IMG/VR virus record: IMGVR_UViG_3300032238_000540 | Span: 1 to 38,722 of that record | Reading direction: 5' to 3' (one strand) | From: a virus | Length of the DNA: 38,722 bases | Shown: positions 14,268-21,871 of the stretch, piece by piece | Numbering within the stretch: position 1 is the stretch's first letter | Layout: the number at the start of each line of letters is the position of its first letter | Translations under genes and position numbers: made by a program | Notes under the pieces: model-generated | Seen by the model: the letters and a program-made list of their open reading frames with translations, nothing else | Told to the model about the DNA's origin: nothing | The model's database searches: none

Positions 14268-14337
14268 AAATCCAGTGATCTAGTTTAGATAGCATTCTAT
14301 CTATAAAACGATCAATTTTGTCATAGTCTTGTGCCAC
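14155..14337 (-). CDS. Small hypothetical ORF with GTG start after gp46
   Basis: 60-aa ORF whose GTG (14337) directly abuts the gp46 stop (TAA-GTG) with AGGAAGG eight bases upstream. Residues 1-28 look like a real amphipathic start (AQDYDKIDRFIDRMLSKLDH), after which the sequence becomes Pro/Ser/Glu-rich (EWTPPVSPPQQ) where it overlaps the 56-aa basic gene by 113 bases. Both frames may be used, or only the upstream part is selected. Low-to-moderate confidence. Confidence 0.42.
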   Translation of the reverse strand: MAQDYDKIDRFIDRMLSKLDHWIYGTPQNLGEWTPPVSPPQQREKETPSNSSGKETPGPI

Positions 14338-16050
14338 TTATGAAACCTTCCTACTGAATCCTTTTTGTTTGTCAAATTTGATAACATTCTCAAACCTATC
14401 CTCAAGTCCAGACTTATGAGAGATGACAAATACATTTGCATCTTTAATGACATAACGAATAATCTTTAGGAACTCTTCTGTTCCAAATCCATCAAGAGAA
14501 CTATCAAATACCTCATCCAAGATTAACAAATTAGTATTCACAGAATTTTTATATCTTGCAACTTCCCTCCAAGTAAACAAAAGAGCCAAATCAATTCTCA
14601 TTTTTTCACCTTCACTAAAAGAAGCATAAGAAAAATCTTCATGAATTGGAGATTGGACAGTTTCATTAAACTCTTCATCAAGAGTGAAGTTAATGTAAAA
14701 GTCCATCATCTGAAGATAACGATTTACTTGCTGATTTATCAGAGGTAGATACTTCTTGATGATTTTGGATTTTACTCCACCATCTTTAAGTAAACCGTAA
14801 GTGAAGTCGTAATAGTTGATTGAATCTTTTTTAGTTGCGAGTTCTTCGTATGTACTTTGGAGATTATCTCTAAATTGCTCTAACTTTTCATGTTCAATAT
14901 TTCTGTTTTCAAGTTGATTAGTAATAGTTTGAATTTCAGATTCAAGATTTATGATTTGCCTCTGACATCCAGAAATCTTAATATTATTTTGGGAAATACC
15001 ATTCGTTAGTTTTGAAATATCTTTAGAAAGAGTAAGGAATTGCCGCTCTCGATCTTCTTCTTCTTTAATTGCATCCTCCAGTTCTTTATAACCAGATTGC
15101 AACTCTTTTGCTTTAGATTGAGCGTCGTTAATCCTATTTATTCTGAAGTCCTCATCAATCTCTTGTGTACAAGTAGGACAAACCGTATTCTCCGTAAAGA
15201 ACTTATGCTCTTGAGTAATTGTAGATACTTTTTGTGAAATTTTACCTTTTAGGTTTCCCAACTTACGAAGTTTTTCTGCATAACCAGTTATTTGATCTTG
15301 CTCCCGAATATACTTACGAAGAGGTTCTTCTAAAGATGAATTTTCATCCATCAAAATTCCTACCTCTTCAGTTAGAGACATGATTGATACTTCTTTATCT
15401 TTAATATTCTCCTTTCCACGATTCTCCAACTGCTCAATAAAGTCCTTTTGCATTTGCACTTTATCATTCAGAGATTCTTTTTTAAGTTCAAGAGTTTTGA
15501 CTTCCTCACGAATTTGACGAATCTTGTCTTTGATAATTGAATTCATTGAAGAAAAGATTTTAATGTCCAACAAATCTTCAATCACTTCCCTACGATGAGC
15601 TGCTGGAAGTTGCATAAAAGGAACAAAAGTACTTGAACCTAAAATCACAATTTGAGTGAAAGACTTATAGTTCATTTTTAGAACAGTTTGTTCCAACCAT
15701 TTCTGCTGATCCAATGCTGCAGCAGATTGATCCAAAGGAACATCATCACGATAGATCTCAAAGATTGCTGGTTTAATTCCACGCACAACTTTCCATCGTG
15801 TATTACCAATAGAAAATTCAACTTCTACCTTACAATCCTTTTCGTTTGTAGAATTAACAAGTTGTGGTTTATTAATTTTACGAAATGGTTTTCCAAATAA
15901 TGAAAAGGTAAGCGCATCTAAAACTGTACTTTTACCAGCACCATTTGTACCGATGATCAAAGTAGTTTTATTTTGCTGAAAGTCAATTTCAGAATATTGG
16001 TTGCCAGTAGAAAGAAAGTTCTTCCAACGAATCTTTTCAAATAAAATCAT
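14338..16050 (-). CDS. 46: Recombination nuclease subunit gp46 (Rad50/SbcC-like)
   Basis: 570-aa SMC-type ATPase (T4: 560) that with gp47 resects DNA ends for recombination-dependent replication and host DNA breakdown. N-terminal Walker A GTNGAGKST at residues 34-42, Q-loop region VILGSSTFVPFMQ, two coiled-coil arms flanking a CPTC zinc hook near residue 290, signature SFSEGEKMRIDLAL near 478 and Walker B LLILDEVFDSSLD near 513. Its start overlaps the DUF3110 gene by 14 bases. Complete and conventional. Confidence 0.97.
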   Translation of the reverse strand: MILFEKIRWKNFLSTGNQYSEIDFQQNKTTLIIGTNGAGKSTVLDALTFSLFGKPFRKINKPQLVNSTNEKDCKVEVEFSIGNTRWKVVRGIKPAIFEIYRDDVPLDQSAAALDQQKWLEQTVLKMNYKSFTQIVILGSSTFVPFMQLPAAHRREVIEDLLDIKIFSSMNSIIKDKIRQIREEVKTLELKKESLNDKVQMQKDFIEQLENRGKENIKDKEVSIMSLTEEVGILMDENSSLEEPLRKYIREQDQITGYAEKLRKLGNLKGKISQKVSTITQEHKFFTENTVCPTCTQEIDEDFRINRINDAQSKAKELQSGYKELEDAIKEEEDRERQFLTLSKDISKLTNGISQNNIKISGCQRQIINLESEIQTITNQLENRNIEHEKLEQFRDNLQSTYEELATKKDSINYYDFTYGLLKDGGVKSKIIKKYLPLINQQVNRYLQMMDFYINFTLDEEFNETVQSPIHEDFSYASFSEGEKMRIDLALLFTWREVARYKNSVNTNLLILDEVFDSSLDGFGTEEFLKIIRYVIKDANVFVISHKSGLEDRFENVIKFDKQKGFSRKVS

Positions 16051-16306
16051 GGTGGTCTGGTGGAATCACAATGTCATCTTTGGTTATAATAGTATACCTG
16101 TAATTTTGTATTTCGCAAGTTTTAAGAATTAGATCATCTTCAACTTCAATGACATGCATTTCTGGAAAATTTTGATCTTCGAGCATGAGAGCGAATCTAG
16201 ATGCATCATCTTCTTCTTCAAAGATATAAAGAACCTGATCACCATCTTCATCTAAGACGGAATATGCACCTTCCTTTTCTTTACCATCAATTGTTATGAT
16301 GAACAT
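16037..16306 (-). CDS. DUF3110 protein
   Basis: 89 aa from the ATG at 16306, which overlaps the gp47 stop (TAATG); an upstream TTG at 16321 is unlikely. The sequence VLYIFEEEDDASRFALMLED followed by QNFPEMHVIEVEDD and a closing IVIPPD matches the DUF3110 pattern known mainly from cyanobacteria and plant plastids. Function unknown. Its position between gp47 and gp46, which are adjacent or nearly so in T4, suggests capture from a cyanobacterial host followed by fixation in the phage recombination operon. Confidence 0.75.
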   Translation of the reverse strand: MFIITIDGKEKEGAYSVLDEDGDQVLYIFEEEDDASRFALMLEDQNFPEMHVIEVEDDLILKTCEIQNYRYTIITKDDIVIPPDHHDFI

Positions 16307-17346
16307 TAAACCAACTCGCAAGCCTCTTGATAAATTTCTTGAAGTATTTTTTGAATTGTTGTTTTATCCAATTCTACTTCTGCTTCTTCTATGTATCTAT
16401 TCAAAATGGATAAGGTATCTTCATTTTCAAAAGCTTCAAAATTTTCAGACTCTTGAATTTGGAAATTCTCAACAACTTTTAATTCTGCAATATTAGATGA
16501 ATAAAGTTTATCAATAAATTTTTCAAACTTTTTAGTATCAGTTTTTTTGCGAACAATTATTTTAACAATCTTTCCTTCATATTCTGTTGTATTAAAAGTT
16601 TGATAATTTGTATCCTCATAATAAATGTTATGAAACATTTTATATGGATTATTGATTGGGGTATGCTCTAAAGTTTCCGTATCAAAAATATGAAAACCCC
16701 GAGTATCGCCAACATCATTCCAATAAATCTCATATGGATTTCCAAGATAATAGATATTTTCTTGATTGGAACGAGTGTGATAATGTCCAGAATAAACTCG
16801 GTCAAACTTTTTAAAAATGTCTGAATCCATTCCATGTTCCATAATGATACCACGGTTTACACGGAATCCATGAAGTTCTAAATGTCCCATTGCAACAGTT
16901 GCATTTGTATGAGCAATTGTATGAAATGTTTTTTGTTCATTATCTTGATTAATCCAAGGAATAAAAAGAACCTTGAGACCATCAAGATTAAATTCTTTTG
17001 GTTCAGAAATTACCCATACATTTTTATACTCACGAAGAAGTAAATCTACAGCATTTATTTGATTGGTATTTTTATAGTATGCAGTATGATTACCAACCAC
17101 AGTATAGACCGCACAATTCATTTCTTTAAGACGGTCATAATAATTATCTTTTGCCCATGCAAGAGCAGAAAAATCAATTCCTTTACGACTATCAAAAGTA
17201 TCACCCATGTCAATCACTGTAGTGATACCCAATTCTTCTAGAGTTGGAAAGAATACTTCGTTATAAAATTTCAAGAAATAATCATGAAACAACTTAGAGT
17301 TCTTTCTAGCCCCAAAGTGCTGGTCAGTAATGATTGCGACTTTCAT
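16306..17346 (-). CDS. 47: Recombination nuclease subunit gp47 (Mre11/SbcD-like)
   Basis: 346-aa metallophosphoesterase nuclease (T4: 339), partner of gp46. Metal-binding motifs in order: ITDQHFGAR near residue 6, DMGDTFDSR near 47, VVGNHTAYY near 88, GHLELHG and SGHYHTR in the distal half. The C-terminal 100 residues form the gp46-binding/capping region. The ATG at 17346 immediately follows the gp55 stop. Confidence 0.96.
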   Translation of the reverse strand: MKVAIITDQHFGARKNSKLFHDYFLKFYNEVFFPTLEELGITTVIDMGDTFDSRKGIDFSALAWAKDNYYDRLKEMNCAVYTVVGNHTAYYKNTNQINAVDLLLREYKNVWVISEPKEFNLDGLKVLFIPWINQDNEQKTFHTIAHTNATVAMGHLELHGFRVNRGIIMEHGMDSDIFKKFDRVYSGHYHTRSNQENIYYLGNPYEIYWNDVGDTRGFHIFDTETLEHTPINNPYKMFHNIYYEDTNYQTFNTTEYEGKIVKIIVRKKTDTKKFEKFIDKLYSSNIAELKVVENFQIQESENFEAFENEDTLSILNRYIEEAEVELDKTTIQKILQEIYQEACELV

Positions 17347-17826
17347 TCAATATCTAAGTTTTTGATGAATATTATCTTTTATAGAATTATAGTCCGAATA
17401 GTTGTTTCCGTCAACTGTATTATTGTCATCGAATACTTGATCAAATCCAGTCTTTTCAAGAATTTTATTTTTAATTTCTAATTGACGTTTTTCTCTTTGA
17501 ATTCGTCTTAGAAACGCATAGTGAATAATTTGAGTAAAATATGCAAAAGGATTTTGAGATTTCTCTGGATTGAAATTGTGAATGTACTGCACACAATTTT
17601 CAATACCATCACAAATCATATCATCCTTAAACATGTAATTAACAAAATTTGGTTTAAAGGATAAATGAGTTGCAATCTTTAAGAAGCACTCTCCCAAATA
17701 ATTTGTAATACGTGGTTTTGGTTTACCTTGAATTTGTGCAATTTCAATATCTTCACGATACTTGATCAGTGCTGCCAAAAATTCTTTATTGTTAACGTAA
17801 TGTTCAGATCTTTTTCTTTTGGCCAT
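17347..17826 (-). CDS. 55: Late-transcription sigma factor gp55
   Basis: Minimal sigma-type factor that directs host RNA polymerase to TATAAATA-type late promoters. 159 aa from the ATG at 17826 (MAKRKRSEHYVNNKEFLAAL), which aligns with T4 [20 protein letters not shown]; an in-frame ATG at 17844 would add six residues. The core KDDMICDGIENCVQYIHNFN and NPFAYFTQIIHYAFLRRIQR is the conserved sigma region-2-like block. Transcribed from a host-type promoter at 17870-17898, which would bring it on early enough to switch on late genes. Many promoter matches for it occur in this window. Confidence 0.93.
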   Translation of the reverse strand: MAKRKRSEHYVNNKEFLAALIKYREDIEIAQIQGKPKPRITNYLGECFLKIATHLSFKPNFVNYMFKDDMICDGIENCVQYIHNFNPEKSQNPFAYFTQIIHYAFLRRIQREKRQLEIKNKILEKTGFDQVFDDNNTVDGNNYSDYNSIKDNIHQKLRY

Positions 17827-17869
17827 TACTGCTGTGGTAATCATTAGTTTTTATCATTATTATGTATGA

Positions 17870-17898
17870 ATTATAACACCTAATCAAATAGTTGACAA
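17870..17898 (-). promoter_or_regulatory. Host-type (sigma70-like) promoter of gp55-47-46 operon
   Basis: Minus strand: -35 TTGTCA (17893-17898), 17-base spacer, -10 TATAAT (17870-17875) with TGT extending the -10. It is the only strong promoter in the 120-base gap between the third Sm-like gene and gp55. The -35 region also reads as TTGACA on the plus strand (17892-17897), followed 17 bases on by TAGACT. Confidence 0.8.
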
Positions 17899-17946
17899 GT
17901 TTCATAAAACCATGTAGACTACCTTTGTCCGGGTTGATGGGACATC

Positions 17947-18339
17947 TTAGCTACTCTTAAAGAGCTTTTCCAAGATTTCTTTAGCATCATTGATATTAGA
18001 AATATATCCCATCTCACGACTGATCTTAGTTTGTTTATTTTTATATTTCTCTGCTTGTCTCAAATAAGATTGATACATCATAATCATTTCTATATCTGAA
18101 GATTCTGACATAGTGAGGATATCATCCATGTTCAGAATGAACATGTCTTCAGTAGTTGTTTTGAGCCATGGTTCTATTTTGTATCCATAAGTACCCATTC
18201 TTCCTTTGACTTCACCAATCGTTACTGGATTAGAAACAATCAATAAAGTTCTATCATCTTCTTCAGTAGCTGCTACTTTTGCAAAGATTTCTTCACCAGT
18301 TTTTAATTTAAGTGTTGCGTAAAAATCGTCTTCAATCAT
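17947..18339 (-). CDS. Sm-like (LSm/Hfq-fold) protein, paralog C
   Basis: 130-aa protein sharing the architecture of the two Sm-like genes near gp43: opening strands ATLKLKTGEEIFAKV, the segment VSNPVTIGEV, IEPWLKTTTEDMFILNMDDI with the PW pair, and a helix with MMYQSYLRQA. It also has an extra C-terminal helix ending ILEKLFKSS. Co-translated with UvsW (ATGA overlap at 18336-18339). Paralogy with 3037-3288 and 3236-3610 is by eye; RNA binding is inferred from the Sm-like assignment. Confidence 0.7.
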   Translation of the reverse strand: MIEDDFYATLKLKTGEEIFAKVAATEEDDRTLLIVSNPVTIGEVKGRMGTYGYKIEPWLKTTTEDMFILNMDDILTMSESSDIEMIMMYQSYLRQAEKYKNKQTKISREMGYISNINDAKEILEKLFKSS

Positions 18340-19799
18340 GTTCCTAAATTGATTGTAATTATTTCATAATTAAACTTTTCTTCATTGTATATTTTAATCC
18401 TTTCAATTAAATGATTGAGAGTATAATTTTTTCTTGACTTAAAAGTGCAATCATCAGAAACATCATAAAGAACTGCTTTAGTTTTGTTTTTTCCTTTTCT
18501 TAATACTCTACCAATACTTTGAAGATTTCTTATTCTTGATTTGCTTGGAGAAGAAAATACAATATTATGTAAATTTCTAATATTGATACCAGTACTGAAA
18601 GTTCCGTATGAAGCAACGATAATAGCGTTAGTTTCTTTTTCGGTAATTTCTCTTACTAGTTCTCTTTCCTCAGCATCTACTCCACCATGAACAAAAAATA
18701 CTTTACGATCATCTCGCTTATGTGTATTTATGAGATTAAAAAGTATCTCGCCATGAGTAGCAACCCGACTATAAAGCACCAGAGTATTTCCTTTCAAATC
18801 TAATGTTAGGTTAGTAAGGAATTTATTTCTTTTCTCATGACTTATAAGATATTGAATTTCATCCTCATAAGTTTCAAATCTTTGTGGATTATGTTTAAGT
18901 ACCAAACAACGAATATCTAACTGAGATAAATGGCCTTGCTCCATCAGTTCTGAAGTTTTAGTTACTTTATATGATGGTCCAAATAATCCTTCCAAAACCC
19001 ACTTGTGTGTTTGAGTTCCATCCAAGGTTCCAGTGAATCCAAAACGATATTTTGCATGATGTAATTTTGACATTATAGATATAAGTGACTTACTCTTGAA
19101 AAGATGTGCTTCGTCGCCTATAATGACGTTGTAATCTTCAAAAAAAGAACGTTCCAATTTATAAACTGATTGCCAAGTTGTAATTGTAACTGGAAACTCA
19201 TTAGTCTTTTCTTTTCCCGAATATATTTGGTGACAACATGACTCTACACGTAAACCATAATCCCGAAAATCCCCGTACATCTGACTTACGAGACTGGTCG
19301 TTGGTACAACTATTAGAATTTTTTGGTTCTTATCCATATAATATCGCACGAGGGCGTAAATCATCAGACTTTTACCTGACCCAGTGGGACTTATCAGTAG
19401 CTTTCGATTATGCCGTAGGGCGTCATATACTCCCTCAATTTGGTATTGACGTGGTTGATGTGAACAAATTGAATTCATATAATCCTTGATACCTTCCATT
19501 GATATCTCTTCATTCACCTCAAATGGAAGGCCGTAAAATTTGTTATTTTCAAATTTATAAGTGTAGTTATATTGCTTACAAAAATTAACTATCTTATCTA
19601 AAAGACCGACATAAATTTGTTTGGAACGAGAATCGAAAAGATGAATTTCTCCATTCCAATTTCTACCACGATATTGTGGCATAAATTTTGCATTTGGAAC
19701 CTCAAACTTAAAGTGATCTCTAAGTTCATATTCTATATGAGGTTCCGTTTGTATTTTTAAAAAAACTTCATTGCATTTTGATATTATTAAGTCTTTCAT
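18336..19799 (-). CDS. uvsW: UvsW DNA helicase
   Basis: 487-aa superfamily-2 helicase (T4: 503) that in T4 unwinds R-loops and branched DNA and moves Holliday junctions, shutting off origin replication late in infection. An N-terminal DNA-binding-like domain of about 110 residues precedes the core: Q-motif region PRQYQIEGV, Walker A SPTGSGKS near residue 136, DEAH in IIGDEAHLF, motif III FGFTGTLDG, motif V-like ASYGTFSTGINIRNL and motif VI QSIGRVLRKGK. Sits between a 2OG oxygenase and an Sm-like gene in a unit headed by a late promoter, consistent with late expression. Confidence 0.96.
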   Translation of the reverse strand: MKDLIISKCNEVFLKIQTEPHIEYELRDHFKFEVPNAKFMPQYRGRNWNGEIHLFDSRSKQIYVGLLDKIVNFCKQYNYTYKFENNKFYGLPFEVNEEISMEGIKDYMNSICSHQPRQYQIEGVYDALRHNRKLLISPTGSGKSLMIYALVRYYMDKNQKILIVVPTTSLVSQMYGDFRDYGLRVESCCHQIYSGKEKTNEFPVTITTWQSVYKLERSFFEDYNVIIGDEAHLFKSKSLISIMSKLHHAKYRFGFTGTLDGTQTHKWVLEGLFGPSYKVTKTSELMEQGHLSQLDIRCLVLKHNPQRFETYEDEIQYLISHEKRNKFLTNLTLDLKGNTLVLYSRVATHGEILFNLINTHKRDDRKVFFVHGGVDAEERELVREITEKETNAIIVASYGTFSTGINIRNLHNIVFSSPSKSRIRNLQSIGRVLRKGKNKTKAVLYDVSDDCTFKSRKNYTLNHLIERIKIYNEEKFNYEIITINLGT

Positions 19800-19800
19800 G

Positions 19801-20448
19801 TCATTCTAAAATCCATGAAGTATCTAGGGAAATATTTCCAGAGATGGAAATTCTTTCTTCATCACAATTATAAAATGGATATACTTGATGAGATAATGAT
19901 GATGGAAAAAACAAAATAGTTCCTTCTACACTTTTGTCTAGGAAATAATTATAAACTTCATTTTGACCTAACAGATTTGTATAAATGAACTGAAAATTGG
20001 ATGCACTTGGATCATTTGAATTTGCGGATATTGGTATTTGGTGTTGCTCTCGATAATCGTAAGGAATTTTCATCCATATAACAAAAGAATATACGCATCC
20101 TGCGTGCATATGAAATGGATTAAATTCATGTTGTTTTTGAAAATTTACCCAAAAAGTTTTTAGGCAATATGAGTGCCTTTTTGTTGTAGCGTAATTGGCA
20201 CCCAAATTTCTGTAACTATTTGCATATTGACAGCAAAGTTTTAATAAAACATTATTATAAAACCAATCATCATCGTCTTTCATCAACCAACTATTGGAAA
20301 GATTGCCAGTAAGTTCTTGATTGTACTTCTCTACGCCAGTATATTTTTGAATACAAAACCACAATCTATCCATAGCTTCGGAAGAAAGTTTTGCCTCCAA
20401 CCAACCAAGTTGTTTTGGTATAACGGAATATATATCACCATCTAACAT
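19801..20448 (-). CDS. Phage-type 2OG-Fe(II) oxygenase
   Basis: 215-aa oxygenase of the cyanophage type. Motifs: FNPFHMHAGCVYSFVIWMKI (His-containing metal strand, with HMH), then about 60 residues on GTILFFPSSLSHQVYPFYNC with the distal histidine and ERISISGNISLDT with the arginine that binds 2-oxoglutarate. The HPF-like edge HQVYPF is typical of this family, seen in many T4-like cyanophages near uvsY or 25. Substrate unknown. It is separated from uvsW by one base and from uvsY by two. Confidence 0.85.
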   Translation of the reverse strand: MLDGDIYSVIPKQLGWLEAKLSSEAMDRLWFCIQKYTGVEKYNQELTGNLSNSWLMKDDDDWFYNNVLLKLCCQYANSYRNLGANYATTKRHSYCLKTFWVNFQKQHEFNPFHMHAGCVYSFVIWMKIPYDYREQHQIPISANSNDPSASNFQFIYTNLLGQNEVYNYFLDKSVEGTILFFPSSLSHQVYPFYNCDEERISISGNISLDTSWILE

Positions 20449-20450
20449 TT

Positions 20451-20888
20451 TTACCCCAATCCAGACTGAAATTTTACAAATTCAATTGCATTTTTAATTT
20501 GGTAAGTTCTATTTTGAATTACTTTAAGAATGCTCTCTAAGTAATTTAGCATAGTTTCATAGTAGTCAATTTTGAGACAAACATTTGAAAGTCTTTCGTC
20601 TGCATCAAGATATTTTTGAAGAGTATCTTTGTCTCTGATTTTTTTGGGAAAGGGATTTTCCACATATACTTCTGGATCAGCCTTTCCTGTATAATATTCA
20701 TATCTATCGTGACGAATATTTCTTTTTTGCTGCTCTGCTTTTTTTCTTAAAAGAAGAATATTATTATAGATATCAAAATATTTTGCATGAAGTGCTGGAA
20801 TGTTTAATGATTCTGTATGCAAATTATCAATGTCAATTTTTGAATCTTCTTCCCACATAGTTTGAATCATATCAAGATCAATACTCAT
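20451..20888 (-). CDS. uvsY: UvsY recombination mediator
   Basis: 145-aa protein (T4: 137) that helps UvsX displace gp32 from ssDNA. Recognised from the helical pattern HAKYFDIYNNILLLRKKAEQ, the RHDRYEYYTGKADPEVY motif that parallels T4 KARLDYYSGRGDGDEF, and LKIDYYETMLNYLES. The stop/start overlap with the gp19-like gene upstream is ATGA. Placed next to uvsW as in T4. Confidence 0.92.
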   Translation of the reverse strand: MSIDLDMIQTMWEEDSKIDIDNLHTESLNIPALHAKYFDIYNNILLLRKKAEQQKRNIRHDRYEYYTGKADPEVYVENPFPKKIRDKDTLQKYLDADERLSNVCLKIDYYETMLNYLESILKVIQNRTYQIKNAIEFVKFQSGLG

Positions 20889-21448
20889 AAGTTATTTCCG
20901 TTTAAATCAGTTATATTGTAAATAGTATACTTGAAAGTGACTTCGGCAGTCAAATATTGGATATCAGTATCAGTAGCATCAAAGTTTAAATCTGAGAGAC
21001 TGTATGGCCATAGATCTTTAAATTTAATTTTAAAGTTTGGATTTGAATTGCTCGTTAATACTTGCAAAGTACCATCAGAATAAATATTCATCAATTTGGA
21101 TTTGCTTGTGTCAACATATTTTTGTTCTCTTTGCAAAGCATAAATTTCATCTAAACTTTCAGGAAATCCAAGACCACGTATCCAGTTCTGAATTTCCATA
21201 TAATTTTCAAGATCTTCATCCACAAGAAATCTGAGAGTAAAATCACTAAAAGAAATTTTATCCCCAGGAGTATCAATATCTTTCAAATATGAAGGTTGAA
21301 CAGCAATACCAAGATTGATTCCTGGAATATTTGCTGAATTTGAAAAGAATGCAACTTTTGGCGACCTGTTAATTGTAAACTTAAATCCAACAGGAGATAA
21401 AAAGTTTCTATTCTGTATTTGATTACTAAATGCGTTGCCGACTGCCAT
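20885..21448 (-). CDS. gp19-fold virion protein (tail tube-like)
   Basis: 187-aa protein with features of the T4 gp19 tail-tube superfamily: an N-terminal GFKFTINRSPKVAFFSNSA, SANIPGINLGIAV, then DTPGDKISFSDFTLRFLVDE and MEIQNWIRGLGFPES. The sequence differs clearly from the main gp19 at 30060-30674, so it is not the principal tube subunit; a baseplate or tube-initiator role such as gp54/gp48-type is possible. Begins nine bases after the HNH gene and overlaps uvsY, an unusual place for a structural gene. Confidence 0.6.
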   Translation of the reverse strand: MAVGNAFSNQIQNRNFLSPVGFKFTINRSPKVAFFSNSANIPGINLGIAVQPSYLKDIDTPGDKISFSDFTLRFLVDEDLENYMEIQNWIRGLGFPESLDEIYALQREQKYVDTSKSKLMNIYSDGTLQVLTSNSNPNFKIKFKDLWPYSLSDLNFDATDTDIQYLTAEVTFKYTIYNITDLNGNNL

Positions 21449-21457
21449 TTTTTGTAA

Positions 21458-21790
21458 CTATTTAGATCTGTTTTCTTTATAGTGCCTTACCCTATGACAA
21501 TTGGAACATAACATTATACATTTACTTACCTCTTCCATTATAGTTTCAATTTTACTATCCAATCTTGGTGCTATCTCAAATTTTTTTTCTAAAGGATTTT
21601 TGTGATGAAAATCATAACAACATGCTAAAAAAGTTGCATTACAATCAAAACATTTATTTCCAAAATGTTCTATCAATTGTTGTTTATGTTTATCTCTACG
21701 CATCATCACATTTTTTCTATGATTTTCTGCTCTCCTTTTCTTCCTACCTTCTCCATAAAAACCAGAAGTATTTGATATTGGTCTAGGCAT
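21458..21790 (-). CDS. HNH homing endonuclease (small)
   Basis: 110-aa HNH nuclease. Zinc/catalytic motifs: CFDC near residue 47, DFHHKNP near 60 and CIMLCSNCHRVRHY near 91, preceded by a basic N-terminal arm (GRKKRRAENHRKN). Free-standing endonuclease next to the highly conserved gene 23, a common site for phage homing genes. It lies just after the gp23 terminator and has a perfect late promoter 26 bases upstream of its start. Confidence 0.9.
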   Translation of the reverse strand: MPRPISNTSGFYGEGRKKRRAENHRKNVMMRRDKHKQQLIEHFGNKCFDCNATFLACCYDFHHKNPLEKKFEIAPRLDSKIETIMEEVSKCIMLCSNCHRVRHYKENRSK

Positions 21791-21815
21791 TGATCACAAT
21801 ATATTCTTACAATTT

Positions 21816-21823
21816 TATTTATA
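21816..21823 (-). promoter_or_regulatory. Late promoter TATAAATA
   Basis: Perfect T4-type late consensus on the minus strand, beginning within the U-tract of the gp23 terminator. It would start transcription near 21810 and express the HNH gene, the gp19-like protein, UvsY, the oxygenase, UvsW and Sm-like C. Confidence 0.78.
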
Positions 21824-21850
21824 AAAAAAGAGGGTTTTTTCAAACCCTCT
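21821..21850 (-). terminator. Rho-independent terminator after gene 23
   Basis: Perfect nine-bp stem AGAGGGTTT / AAACCCTCT (21842-21850 and 21829-21837) with a four-base loop, followed by a run of six U residues, 22 bases after the gp23 stop. The strongest hairpin in the window by inspection. Confidence 0.92.
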
Positions 21851-21871
21851 AATGAACTATGTAATAAAAAA

